Shown piece by piece: positions 37,427 through 46,276 of a stretch of DNA of 64,000 bases (positions are counted from its first letter, which is position 1; each line of letters opens with the position of its first letter). The stretch comes from Segniliparus rotundus DSM 44985. GTDB taxonomy: Bacteria > Actinomycetota > Actinomycetes > Mycobacteriales > Mycobacteriaceae. The position numbers and the translations under genes were made by a program. The notes beneath the pieces were generated by a model. That model saw nothing but the letters and a program-made list of their open reading frames with translations, did not search any database and was not told the origin of the DNA. The stretch lies in assembly GCF_000092825.1 (NCBI RefSeq), contig NC_014168.1, forward strand, positions 2,657,946 to 2,721,945, given 5' to 3'.

Positions 37427-37515
37427 ACAACCCCGACCCGCGCCCCGCGGAATCGGCGGCCGAGCAGCTCCTTTCAACAACCCAGCCCATATTGAGATGA
37501 GAGTAGGATCACATC

Positions 37516-38976
37516 ATGCCCAACCACCAGATCCCAGCCACCACCACAGACGCAGGCATCCCGGTTCCCAGCGACGGAGATTCGCTCACCGTCGGCCCGG
37601 ACGGCCCAATCCTGCTCCAGGACCACTATCTGATCGAGCAGATGGCCAACTTCAACCGCGAGCGCATCCCCGAGCGCCAGCCCCACGCCAAAGGCGGCGG
37701 CGCTTTCGGGCGCTTTGAGACGACCGGCGATGTGAGCGCCTACACCCGCGCGGCGGTGTTCCAGCCCGGCACGACGACCGAAGCCCTGGCCCGTTTCTCC
37801 ACCGTCGCGGGCGAGCGAGGCAGCCCGGACACCTGGCGCGACCCGCGCGGCTTCGCGATCAAGCTCTACACCAGCGAAGGCAACCTCGACATCGTCGGGA
37901 ACAACGTCCCCATCTTCTTCATCCGCGACCCGCTGAAATTCCAGCACTTCATCCGCTCGCAAAAGCGCCGCCTGGACAACAACCTGCGCGACAACAACAT
38001 GCAATGGGACTTCTGGACGCTGGTGCCCGAGTCGGCGCACATGCTCAGCTGGCTCATGGGCGACCGGGGCATCCCGAAAACCTGGCGGCACATGAACGGC
38101 TACGGCTCGCACACCTACAGTTGGATCAACGCCGACGGCGACATCTTCTGGGTGAAATACCATTTCATCACGAACCAGGGGATCGAGTTCCTCACCCAAG
38201 CCGAGGCGGACCACCTCGCCGGCGCGAACGGCGACGTGCACCAGCAAGACCTGTTCGAGTCGATCGAACGCGGCGATCACCCGAGCTGGACGCTCAAAGT
38301 GCAGATCATGCCGTTCGAGGAAGCGAAAACATACCGCTTCAACCCGTTCGACCTGACCAAGGTGTGGCCGCACGCGGACTACCCGCTGATCGACGTCGGG
38401 ACGCTGACGCTCGACCGGAACGTGAGCGACTACCACACCGAGATGGAGCAGGCCGCTTTCGAACCGAACAACCATGTCCCCGGCACCGGCCTGAGCCCGG
38501 ACAAAATGCTCCTCGCCCGAGGCTTCTCGTACTCCGACGCGCACCGCGCCCGGCTCGGGGTCAACTACCGGCAAATCCCGGTGAACAAACCGAAAACGCA
38601 GGTGCACAGCTACTCCAAAGACGGGGCTATGCGGATGGAGAACGCGAAGGACCCGGTGTACGCGCCGAACTCCTACGGCGGCCCGCAGGCCGACCCGGCC
38701 CGCGCGGCCGAGGTGCGTTGGGCCGTCGACGGCGAGATGACCCGCGCCGCCTACACGCTGCGCGCCGAGGACGACGACTACGGCCAAGCCCGGACCTTGG
38801 TCCGCGAGGTGTTGGACGAAGCCGCGCGTGATCGCCTGGTGAGCAATGTGGTCGGCCACGTGTTGGGCGGGGTGCGAGAACCGGTGCTCTCTCGTGTGTT
38901 CGAGTACTGGGCCAACATCGACCCCGAGATCGGCAAGAGGATCGAAGAAGGCGTGCGCTCCGGGCAGAAAGACTGA
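37516..38976 (+). CDS. katA: Monofunctional haem catalase
   Basis: The 486-aa clade-3-size catalase has catalytic His57 in [13 protein letters not shown], Asn130 in GNNVPIFF, and proximal haem ligand Tyr339 in [23 protein letters not shown]. The sequence around His57 (RQPHAKGGG) differs from the common RVVHAKGAG. It removes hydrogen peroxide. It lies 89 bp after furA and is most likely under FurA control from the same promoter. Confidence 0.95.
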   Translation: MPNHQIPATTTDAGIPVPSDGDSLTVGPDGPILLQDHYLIEQMANFNRERIPERQPHAKGGGAFGRFETTGDVSAYTRAAVFQPGTTTEALARFSTVAGERGSPDTWRDPRGFAIKLYTSEGNLDIVGNNVPIFFIRDPLKFQHFIRSQKRRLDNNLRDNNMQWDFWTLVPESAHMLSWLMGDRGIPKTWRHMNGYGSHTYSWINADGDIFWVKYHFITNQGIEFLTQAEADHLAGANGDVHQQDLFESIERGDHPSWTLKVQIMPFEEAKTYRFNPFDLTKVWPHADYPLIDVGTLTLDRNVSDYHTEMEQAAFEPNNHVPGTGLSPDKMLLARGFSYSDAHRARLGVNYRQIPVNKPKTQVHSYSKDGAMRMENAKDPVYAPNSYGGPQADPARAAEVRWAVDGEMTRAAYTLRAEDDDYGQARTLVREVLDEAARDRLVSNVVGHVLGGVREPVLSRVFEYWANIDPEIGKRIEEGVRSGQKD

Positions 38977-39012
38977 GCGAGACGGGCGCGGTCGCACGAG
39001 AAGGGACGCGCC

Positions 39013-40449
39013 ATGACCCTCCCCCAGCCGAAAGCGCCGCTGCTCTCCATGTGGAGCAAAGGCCGGTCGGCGACGGCAAGCTTTTTCGAGACCGCGCCGT
39101 TCAAGGTCGTGTTCGACGTGCGAGTCGCCGCCGCGCCTGAGGAGATTTGGGCCGACCACGTCTCAGACGCGCCGCTCGCTTGCCGCACTGGCCTCACGGC
39201 GCGGTGGACCTCGCAGCGCCCCTTCGGGGTCGGGGCCAAACGGACAGCGACCGTGCTCGGCGTGATGCAGGCGCGGGAGCACTTCTTCCTCTGGGACGAG
39301 GCTAAACGGCTGTATGCGTTCCAGTTCGAGGAGTGCAACTCGCCACTGATCCGAACCCTGGCAGAACGCTATCAAGCGGTTCCTCCGGGCTCCGGCTCGC
39401 GGTTCCTGTGGACTGTCGCGTTGGAGCCCGCCTGGTTCGCCAAACCGCCTCTGCGGCTCATCGAGAAGCTCGGCCTGTTCTCGCTCGTGGAGCGGTACTG
39501 GCGCAAGAAGACCGTCCCGCGCTTCGGCGCGCCGAAGGACGAGCCCCGGCGTCGAGACCGGGAAGATCTCCGATGGCACGGCGCGGCGGTCGGGCCAGTC
39601 CTGCCACGCGACGCCGGGACGGGCTCCTCGCCGCCGAACCTGAGAACAAGCGACGCCAAGGCTGAGAAGAGGTTCGCAACGCCTGAGAATATGGCCCCGA
39701 CGACTGAGAATACGGCCAGATCGGTTGCGGCCAGCCCGGCGGGCGCGCACGATCGGGTCATGCCACTTTTTCACGTTGAAACCGCCGATTGGAACAAAAT
39801 CTACGAGGGCGAGGGCGAGGCGCATGCCGAAGTCTCCCCATGGAACATCGGGGAGCCGCAGCCCGAGTTCCAAGCGTTGCGCAAACAGGGCGAGATAAAG
39901 GGCTCGGTCCTCGACGCCGGTTGCGGCGTCGGGGTCACCTCCGTCTGGCTCGCAGAGCAGGGCCACCCGGTCGTCGGGCTCGACCTGTCGTCCGTCGCCG
40001 TCGAGCGCGCACGCCGCCTCGCCGCCGAGCGCGGGGTCGTCGCCGATTTCGAAGCCGCGGACCTCAGCGAGTTCACCGGCTTCGACGATCGGTTCGACAC
40101 TGTGGTCGACAGCGCCGTGTTCCACTCCATGCCTGTCGCCCTGCGCGAGCCCTACACCCGCCGCCTCGCCGCCGCGATGCGCCCTCACGCGCGTTTCTAC
40201 GCCCTTGTGTTCTCCGCCGAGGCCTTCCCGCCCCATGAGTACGGCCCCCGCGCCTTCACCGAGGACGAGCTGCGCGCCGCTGGCGGAGCCCATCTCGTGG
40301 TGGACGAGGTCCGCCCCGCGCGGGTGCACCTGCTGGCGCCCAAACCCGGCGCGCTGCCGGAGGGCTTCGAATGGCGCGGGGTCGTCATCGGCTCCAGCGG
40401 ACTGGCCCAACTCCCCGGCTGGCTCCTCGTCGCCCACCGCCCAGCCTAG
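39013..40449 (+). CDS. Fusion of SRPBCC (polyketide cyclase-like) domain and class I SAM methyltransferase
   Basis: One 478-codon frame from ATG 39013 (AAGGGA before it). Residues about 30-175 are an SRPBCC/START-like lipid-binding fold: VVFDVRVAAAPEEIWADHVSDAPL, RPFGVGAKRTATVLGVM, and SRFLWTVALEP. Residues 250-478 are a class I methyltransferase starting MPLFHVETADWNKIYEGEG, with motif I VLDAGCGVG at 299-307 and the acidic loop GLDLSS. A charged low-complexity linker (about 176-249) without stops joins them and contains a 14-bp near-repeat (39683-39696 and 39704-39717). ATG 39760 could begin a free-standing methyltransferase, but its ribosome site is weak. Small-molecule methylation with a captive lipid or quinone is possible; substrate unknown. 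Confidence 0.75.
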   Translation: MTLPQPKAPLLSMWSKGRSATASFFETAPFKVVFDVRVAAAPEEIWADHVSDAPLACRTGLTARWTSQRPFGVGAKRTATVLGVMQAREHFFLWDEAKRLYAFQFEECNSPLIRTLAERYQAVPPGSGSRFLWTVALEPAWFAKPPLRLIEKLGLFSLVERYWRKKTVPRFGAPKDEPRRRDREDLRWHGAAVGPVLPRDAGTGSSPPNLRTSDAKAEKRFATPENMAPTTENTARSVAASPAGAHDRVMPLFHVETADWNKIYEGEGEAHAEVSPWNIGEPQPEFQALRKQGEIKGSVLDAGCGVGVTSVWLAEQGHPVVGLDLSSVAVERARRLAAERGVVADFEAADLSEFTGFDDRFDTVVDSAVFHSMPVALREPYTRRLAAAMRPHARFYALVFSAEAFPPHEYGPRAFTEDELRAAGGAHLVVDEVRPARVHLLAPKPGALPEGFEWRGVVIGSSGLAQLPGWLLVAHRPA

Positions 40450-40572
40450 CGAGAGACAGCCATGCGGCGACCCAGCTTCCCTGCGGGCCGCCGCATGGCT
40501 GCCAACACCAGCGATCCGACGAGCTTTCGCCCTGCGCTCGGCACGCGTGGAACGAGTCGCTCGCCTGGGGCG

Positions 40573-41173
40573 ATGACCGCTCCGAAGATCGCCGTGGCCG
40601 GAGCCACCGGACTGATCGGAACACTGCTGATCGCCGAACTCCAAGCCCGCAAAGTGCCCGTCGTGCCCATCGCACGCTCGCTCGGCATGGACCTTCTGAG
40701 CGAGGACTCCCCGCAGGGAGGAGCCCCCAGCCTCGCCGAAACTCAACTGGCTGGGCTACTCCGCGGGCAAACGCGCGCAAGAGGCTCTGGTCTGCGCGAA
40801 CGACGTTCCCTATTCGATCCTGCCCTCAGCGCAGTGGTTCGAGTTCGCCGACAACATTCTGAACGGATTCGCCAAAGGCCGCTTCGTGCTGGCTCCGACG
40901 TGGCGGATTCGTCCCGTTGCCGCGAAAACTGTGGCCCAAAAACTGGCCGGCCTCGCCTTGGGCGAGCCTCAAGGCATTGAGCCGCATCTGGTCGGACCTG
41001 AGGCCATGCCGCTCAAGTCGCTCGTCCGCGCCACCCTTGAGCACCGAGGCCAGGAGAAGACCTTGCTGCCGCTGCCGATGCCAAGGACCGAAGCCTTTCT
41101 CGGCGGCGAGCATCCCGAAATAGCTGTTCCGACGCTCGCGGAGTGGCTCGCGCAACAGCCGCGCGGGGCCTGA
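40573..41173 (+). pseudogene. Broken NAD(P)-binding oxidoreductase (NmrA-like/atypical SDR)
   Basis: Frame 1 from ATG 40573 gives MTAPKIAVAGATGLIGTLLIAELQARKVPVVPIARSLGMDLLSED, the nucleotide-binding start of the NmrA-like family, then turns to nonsense. From about 40730 the family continues in another frame (NWLGYSAGKRAQEALV, VPYSILPSAQWFEFADN, VLAPTWRIRPVAAKTVAQKLAGLALGE) to the stop at 41173. Roughly 60 family residues between the two parts are missing. An internal deletion with a frame change is the simplest reading. The C-terminal third is otherwise well preserved, so the damage may be recent. Confidence 0.85.
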
Positions 41174-41264
41174 TCGCACAGGCGGGGCCAGCACCATTCC
41201 GCGCGTCCGCCCAACGCCGCTTTGTTCGCCCAAAGCGAAATCGGCCACTTTGCGAAAAAAGACA

Positions 41265-41285
41265 CTTGAGCGAAGTACGCTCATG
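41265..41285 (+). promoter_or_regulatory. HAIR-like HspR box 1
   Basis: CTTGAGC-N7-GCTCATG at 41265-41285 resembles the HspR operator HAIR (CTTGAGT-N7-ACTCAAG). The left half has one mismatch and the right half two. It lies about 70 bp before the hsp20 start. Confidence 0.75.
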
Positions 41286-41294
41286 TTGTATATA

Positions 41295-41315
41295 CTTGAG
41301 TACGGAACGCTCAAC
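41295..41315 (+). promoter_or_regulatory. HAIR-like HspR box 2 overlapping the promoter
   Basis: CTTGAGT-N7-GCTCAAC at 41295-41315 matches HAIR with two mismatches in the right half. It begins exactly 30 bp after box 1, about three helical turns. A -10-like TATACT at 41291-41296 overlaps it, so a bound repressor would block the promoter. Confidence 0.8.
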
Positions 41316-41356
41316 AAGGGCGTGACGCACGAAGAGAAGACGAGAGGAGAACAACC

Positions 41357-41857
41357 ATGAGCAACATGACCGTGTGGACTCGGCGCAACCCCTTCGCAGA
41401 ATTCGACGCACTGGTGCGGAACGCATTCGGGCCGACCGAGAGCTGGCCGACCGAGACCGCGTTCACTCCCGCGACGGAAATCGTCCGCGACGGCGACGAC
41501 GCCCTGGTTCGTCTCGACTTGCCGGGCGTGGACGTGGAGAACGACGTGACTGTGGAAGTGCACGACGGGCAGCTGGTTGTGCGCGGCGAGCGCAAGTCCG
41601 AGCACAGCGAGGAGCACGAGGGCCAGAGCATGCGCGAAGTGCGCTACGGGTCTTTCCGCCGCACTTTCAAACTGCCGACCAGGTCGACCTCGGACGACAT
41701 CAGCGCGAACTACGACTGCGGCGTGCTCACCGTCCGCGTCGCCGGGGCGCACAAGAGCATCGAGCCGCAGCGCATCTCGGTCGGCCGCCAAGCCCAGCGC
41801 GCCGCGGTGGACGGCCAGACGGCTCCGGAACAGCCAGCCGTCGAATCCGCCGAGTGA
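41357..41857 (+). CDS. Small heat-shock protein Hsp20/alpha-crystallin
   Basis: The 166-aa chaperone has an alpha-crystallin domain (about 38-135) with DDALVRLDLPGVDVENDVTVEVHDGQLVVRGERKSE and SFRRTFKLPTRSTSDDISANYDCGVLTVRV. The dimer-interface loop and the SFRRTF-LP landmark are intact. An IxI-like tail is weak (RISVGRQ). Start ATG 41357 follows AGGAGA by six bases. The upstream pair of HAIR elements suggests HspR-type heat induction, like mycobacterial acr2. Confidence 0.93.
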   Translation: MSNMTVWTRRNPFAEFDALVRNAFGPTESWPTETAFTPATEIVRDGDDALVRLDLPGVDVENDVTVEVHDGQLVVRGERKSEHSEEHEGQSMREVRYGSFRRTFKLPTRSTSDDISANYDCGVLTVRVAGAHKSIEPQRISVGRQAQRAAVDGQTAPEQPAVESAE

Positions 41858-41871
41858 GCTCACTGCGGCAA

Positions 41872-41919
41872 CGACGAGAAGGGGCCGGAACCCATATGGG
41901 TTCCGGCCCCTTCTCGTCG
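41872..41919. terminator. 48-bp perfect palindrome between convergent genes
   Basis: Bases 41872-41893 pair without mismatch with 41898-41919 around ATAT, which is itself complementary, so the whole 48 bp is one perfect palindrome. It lies between hsp20 and the convergent GDSL esterase. The stem is long, mostly GC pairs, and has no T-run, typical of bidirectional terminators in high-GC actinobacteria. Confidence 0.85.
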
Positions 41920-41975
41920 CACAGCCACGCGCCGCAGCGCGCCTCGGCGCTGTGTTCGATCAATGCCGGGTTCGG

Positions 41976-42881
41976 TCAATGCCCGCTTCGCACAGCGCTG
42001 AGCACGAGACGCCCGACGCCTTCTGAGCCCGCGGGCAGCGGGTGGTAGGGCAGCGCCTGGCCGGGCGCGGGAAGAATACCGGCGATCCATGCTTGCGAGC
42101 CCGCGCAGATGCCATTGCCCAGAGACTGGGAATACACGTCCACCAGCTGCGCGCCGCCCTGGGCCGCGGCGGCGGCGAGCTGCGCGTTCAGCCTGCGTTC
42201 GATCGAGTCGAGCCAGGTGGAGTCACCAGCGGTGACTGCGCCGAGCTCGCCGCACTTCACACCAGAGGTGAAAAGTCTGGGGTAATTGACCACAAGCACT
42301 CTCGCCTTCGGAGCGCGTTGGCGGACGGCCTGAATGATGTGCACAAGACCGGAGCGCACGACGTTCAAGTTGTCTTCCATGCCCTGCGCGGAGAGCACCG
42401 GGCGCTGCTCGCCGCCGTGGTCCGCGCAAGGGGTGCCGATGCCGAGCACGTCCGTGAGCCCCAACGTGTTGCAGACCAGCACCACGTCCAGGAAGAGGCC
42501 GCCGTTGTCCCCGCCAACGGTGACGGTGACCAAGTCGGTGTCGGGGGTGACCGCGTCGAGTTGCGTGCTCAGCACGTCTGTCGTGGTCGAAGCCGAGCAG
42601 GAGACGTCCACGTAGGAGTCGTCGTCACGGCTGAGCCCCAAGCCTTCCGCGACGACGGCGGGGTAGTTGTGCGCCGAGCGGTTGCACGGCCCAGTGTCCA
42701 CAAAGGGGCCCTGGCCCGCCGCCGAAGCGTAGGAGTCGCCGAGAGCGACGTACTTGCGGGCGCTCGGCTCGGCGCCGGCCACGCTGGCGGACAAGGAGCA
42801 AGCGACCAGTGCCGCGCACGTCGCCACCGGCAGGGAAGATCGGATCTTGGACAACAAACGCACAGCACTGAGCCTAGTCAC
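41976..42881 (-). CDS. Secreted GDSL/SGNH esterase-lipase
   Basis: The 301-aa protein has a signal peptide (LPVATCAALVACSLSASVAGA). The SGNH blocks are present: block I YVALGDSYASAAGQGP with Ser50, block III-like TVTVGGDNGGLF, and block V with His in LPYHPLPAGSEGVG (about 280). Pairs of Cys (CNRSA, VSCSAST, VCNTLG, PCADHGG) suggest disulfides, as expected outside the cell. Start is GTG 42881. The substrate is a lipid or acyl ester, not identified. Confidence 0.88.
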   Translation of the reverse strand: MTRLSAVRLLSKIRSSLPVATCAALVACSLSASVAGAEPSARKYVALGDSYASAAGQGPFVDTGPCNRSAHNYPAVVAEGLGLSRDDDSYVDVSCSASTTTDVLSTQLDAVTPDTDLVTVTVGGDNGGLFLDVVLVCNTLGLTDVLGIGTPCADHGGEQRPVLSAQGMEDNLNVVRSGLVHIIQAVRQRAPKARVLVVNYPRLFTSGVKCGELGAVTAGDSTWLDSIERRLNAQLAAAAAQGGAQLVDVYSQSLGNGICAGSQAWIAGILPAPGQALPYHPLPAGSEGVGRLVLSAVRSGH

Positions 42882-42922
42882 TCATCCTGGGAACACGCTG
42901 TCCGGCAACAGTGTGATTGCCG

Positions 42923-44638
42923 TCATCTTCCCATCGGCTTTTGCGCCGAGACTGGCGGATCGGCGGGAAGGATATGGGCGCCGGTCTTGTCGCACGAGAG
43001 GGCGAGCGAACTGATGTAGCGCACTTCCCCGTCCGGTCCGGGCACCGCCGACGCGATCATGTCCGGCCGCTCGAACTGCATGCCTGTGACATGGCAGTGC
43101 AGCAGTTCCGAGGAGGGGTTGCCGTGCTCGTCGAACATGGGCACAGCGATGCCGTCGTCTTGGCGGCGCAAATAATGCCGCCCGCCGGTGGCGAGCGCGA
43201 GCACCGGCGGGAGCACGAGCGCGAGGACGGCGGCGACCAGGGGCGAATACGGCTGGATCGCAGATCCCAGCGCGCCGAAGTAGGCGAGGATCGAGACGCC
43301 TGCGGCGATCATCATGGAGCCGAAGCCCACGGGGCAGAAGTCGTACAGCATCCCCCTGCGGAACTCGGGGACTTTGGGGGAAATCTTGAGCAGGTGCTTG
43401 TTGATCGCGATATCGGAAGCCACGGTCACGATCCAGGCGATGCCGCAGTTGGCGTAGAAGCTCAAGATGTTGTTCAGGAAGGCGAACATGTCCGCCTCCA
43501 TGAGCGCCAAAGCGATGCCGACGTTGAGCACGACGAAGAGCAAGCGGCCAGGATAGTGCTTGGTGACCCTGGTGAACGAGTTCGTCCACGCCAGCGATCC
43601 CGAGTACGCGTTGGTCACATTGATCTTGATCTGGCTGATGACCACGAGCACGACCGCCAAAGCCATCGCCGCCCACGGCGGCATCATGTTTTGGTAAATC
43701 GCCAGGAACTGATGCACTGGCTGGTTCGCGACCCCAGGATCGACAGCGCCGCCGATCAGGTAGACCGCCAGAAAGAGGCCGACGACCTGTTTGACCGCGC
43801 CGAACACGACCCACCCTGGTCCGGCCAACAGCACCGCCGACCACCACGTGCGGCTGTTCTGCGGGGTCTTGGGCGGCATGAACCGCAAATAGTCGGCCTG
43901 TTCCGCGATCTGCGCGATGAGCGAGAGGCAGACGCCCGCGGCGAGCATGGACCCCGCGAAGCTCACGCCGCAATGGTCCTTGCCCGCGTACGCGAAAAAC
44001 GCGGAAGCCGATTCCGGATGGCGCCAGAGCAGGTAGCCGAACGGGGCCACCATGAGCACCAGCCAGATCGGCGTCGTCCAGACCTGGAGCGCCGAGAGTG
44101 CTTTCATCCCGTACATCACCAGCGGGATGATGAGCGCCGACGAGAACAGGTAGCCGAGCCACAGCGGGATCGACAGGCCCAGTTTGAGCCCTTGCGCCAT
44201 GATCGAGCCCTCGAGCGCGAAGAAGATGAACGTGAAGGTCGCGAAGATGATGTTGGTGACGACGCTGCCGTAATAGCCGAACCCGCTGCCCCGGGTCACC
44301 AGGTCCAGGTCGATGTTGTAGCGCGCGCAGTAGTAGGCGATCGGGAAGCCGGTCAGCATGATGACGACCGCGAAGATCCCGATGCCGATCAGCGCGTTGC
44401 CCGTGCCGTAGCTGATGCCGATGTTCGCGCCGATGGCGAAGTCGGCGAGATAGGCGATGCCGCCGAGCGCGGAGACCGAAACCGTCCACACCCCCCAGCG
44501 CCGGTAGCTGCGCGGGGCGAACCGCAGCGTGTAGTCCTCAAGCGTCTCATGCGCCTTTGACCTTGGGGCCGGCTCACAAGAGCCAGGGGCGGGCGGCCCT
44601 TCGGCGAGCACGGGCTCTTCTACAGGTGGTGCGGACAC
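42923..44638 (-). CDS. NCS1-family (cytosine/purine/allantoin type) permease
   Basis: The 571-aa protein has about twelve helices. N-terminal features are FAPRSYRRWGVWTVSVSALGGIAYLADFAIGANIG and FPIAYYCARYNIDLDLVTRGSGFGYYGS, near-identical to the TRGAGFGY-type signature of the NCS1 cytosine-permease branch. AEQADYLRFMP and INVTNAYSGSLAWTNSFTRV follow. About 75 soluble residues after the last helix (GIAVPMFDEHGNPSSELLHCHVTG...) form an unusually long cytosolic tail. GTG 44638 follows AAGGAG by seven bases. Substrate not determinable. Confidence 0.88.
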   Translation of the reverse strand: MSAPPVEEPVLAEGPPAPGSCEPAPRSKAHETLEDYTLRFAPRSYRRWGVWTVSVSALGGIAYLADFAIGANIGISYGTGNALIGIGIFAVVIMLTGFPIAYYCARYNIDLDLVTRGSGFGYYGSVVTNIIFATFTFIFFALEGSIMAQGLKLGLSIPLWLGYLFSSALIIPLVMYGMKALSALQVWTTPIWLVLMVAPFGYLLWRHPESASAFFAYAGKDHCGVSFAGSMLAAGVCLSLIAQIAEQADYLRFMPPKTPQNSRTWWSAVLLAGPGWVVFGAVKQVVGLFLAVYLIGGAVDPGVANQPVHQFLAIYQNMMPPWAAMALAVVLVVISQIKINVTNAYSGSLAWTNSFTRVTKHYPGRLLFVVLNVGIALALMEADMFAFLNNILSFYANCGIAWIVTVASDIAINKHLLKISPKVPEFRRGMLYDFCPVGFGSMMIAAGVSILAYFGALGSAIQPYSPLVAAVLALVLPPVLALATGGRHYLRRQDDGIAVPMFDEHGNPSSELLHCHVTGMQFERPDMIASAVPGPDGEVRYISSLALSCDKTGAHILPADPPVSAQKPMGR

Positions 44639-44750
44639 GGGGCGGCTCCTTCGCGGCTCTCTCCCCTCTCAGTGACCCATGGCCGTATTTCCGATATGTT
44701 TCCTCAGCGTTGTCGCCGAATGAAACTGCGCCGTCCGCGTTCTCATCCGA

Positions 44751-46223
44751 TCACACAGCGGGCGCGTCCGCCGCGCCCGGATCGCCAGAAGACGTGGCCC
44801 GCGCGCTCGGATAACAGACCGCCCCGAGCGCGGCGAAGGCGAGCACCACGACGCAGAGCAGCATCGACTGGCTCATCGCCGAGGAGAACGCCGGGCGCAA
44901 AAACACCGGCAGCTCGCCCGCAAGATCTGATGGACGGGCGGTCCCCTGGCCCGGCAGCTTGTCCGCGACCAGCATCTGCATGAGCCCGCCGACAGAAGCT
45001 GCGCCCAGCACCGAGCCGACCATGCGGGTGGTGTTGTACACCCCCGCCCCGGCGCCTGCGGCGTGCGCGGGCAGGTTCCGCGTCGCGGCGGCGCCGAGCG
45101 GCGAGTACGTCGCCCCGACTCCCGCGCCGACCACGGCCATCGGAGCCACGAGTTGCCACTGGCTCGCGCCCGCTGTGGCGACGGCCGCGAACCAGCAGAT
45201 GCCCGCGCCCAACAGAACAACGCCAGAGCCGATCACGGCCATCGGGCGGCATCGGTCCGCGAGCCTGCCCAAGGGCGGGGCGAGAAGACCAGAGACCAGC
45301 GCCATCGGCGTGGTCGCCAGAGCGGCGTGGACAGCCGAGAACCCCAGGACGAGCTGGAGGTACAACATGACAGGCAGCATGAACCCGCTCATGGTGAACG
45401 AGACTGCCGCCACCACTGCCGAGGACACCGTGAAATTCCGGTCGCGGAACAGCTCCAACGGCATCAGCGGGGCTTGCGGGCGCGCGCCCTCCCACATCAC
45501 GAACCCGGCCAACAGGACGAGGCCGAGGAGGATCAGCGACCAGGGCCGCGCGTCCCAGTCCCAGCGCTCGCCTTCCTGCAAGCCGAGGACGAGGGAGAAA
45601 AGCCCGAGCCCCGACAGCACCACGCCGGCGGCGTCGAGCGGGCGGCGGTGGGGCGGCAGACGCGGCAGCAGCCGCGCCGCCAACACAAAGCCGACCAAGC
45701 CGACCGGGACGTTGATGAAGAAGATCCACTGCCAGCCGAGCCGGTCCACGATCACACCGCCCGCCAACGGGCCGACGAGCGTGGCGACGCCCGCCGTGGC
45801 CCCCCACGCCCCCATCGCCGAGCCGACCTTCGCGCTCGGGAAGACCCTCGTGATCAACGCCATGGTCTGCGGAGTCATGAGCGCGCTGCCAGCGCCCTGC
45901 GCCGCGCGCGCCGCGATGAGCTCGCCCACCGTGTGCGAGCACCCGCACCACGCGGAAGCCGCCGTGAAGACCACCAGTCCCACGAGATAGACCGGTCTGG
46001 GCCCGAACCGGTCGCCCAGCCTGCCGGAGACCAACAGGGGCACCGCCCCGGCGAGCAGGTACGCGCTGGTGACCCACACGACGGAGTTCAGGTCGGCGCG
46101 CAAGTCGATCATGATCGCTTTCTGTGCGACGGACACAATCGTGACGTCCACCAAAATCATGAAAAAGCCGACGCACAACGCGGCCAAAGCGAACCACGGG
46201 CTGCGGTCGCGGTCTTCGGGCAT
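44751..46223 (-). CDS. MFS drug/solute exporter, 14-helix DHA2 type
   Basis: The 490-aa protein starts at ATG 46223 (MPEDRDRSPWFALAALCVGFFMILVDVTIVSVA). It shows motif D1-like LDxTIVNVA in the variant LVDVTIVSVAQ, motif A GRLGDRFGPRPVYL, and motif C-like ATAGVATLVGPLAGGVIVDRLGWQWIFFINVP. Repeat-half motif A GRLADRCRPM follows. This places it in the DHA2 family, proton-driven exporters of drugs and lipophilic compounds. The frame continues upstream to 46376, but only as non-family sequence. Confidence 0.9.
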   Translation of the reverse strand: MPEDRDRSPWFALAALCVGFFMILVDVTIVSVAQKAIMIDLRADLNSVVWVTSAYLLAGAVPLLVSGRLGDRFGPRPVYLVGLVVFTAASAWCGCSHTVGELIAARAAQGAGSALMTPQTMALITRVFPSAKVGSAMGAWGATAGVATLVGPLAGGVIVDRLGWQWIFFINVPVGLVGFVLAARLLPRLPPHRRPLDAAGVVLSGLGLFSLVLGLQEGERWDWDARPWSLILLGLVLLAGFVMWEGARPQAPLMPLELFRDRNFTVSSAVVAAVSFTMSGFMLPVMLYLQLVLGFSAVHAALATTPMALVSGLLAPPLGRLADRCRPMAVIGSGVVLLGAGICWFAAVATAGASQWQLVAPMAVVGAGVGATYSPLGAAATRNLPAHAAGAGAGVYNTTRMVGSVLGAASVGGLMQMLVADKLPGQGTARPSDLAGELPVFLRPAFSSAMSQSMLLCVVVLAFAALGAVCYPSARATSSGDPGAADAPAV

Positions 46224-46276
46224 GCTCTCAGCATCGCATGGGGCGCGCGAGGCCCAGGCAACGGCCGACCGTCCCG

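Noticed and set aside
37474-39159. 561-codon minus-strand frame across the catalase
   Set aside because: Antisense shadow of katA; the sense frame has all catalase motifs.
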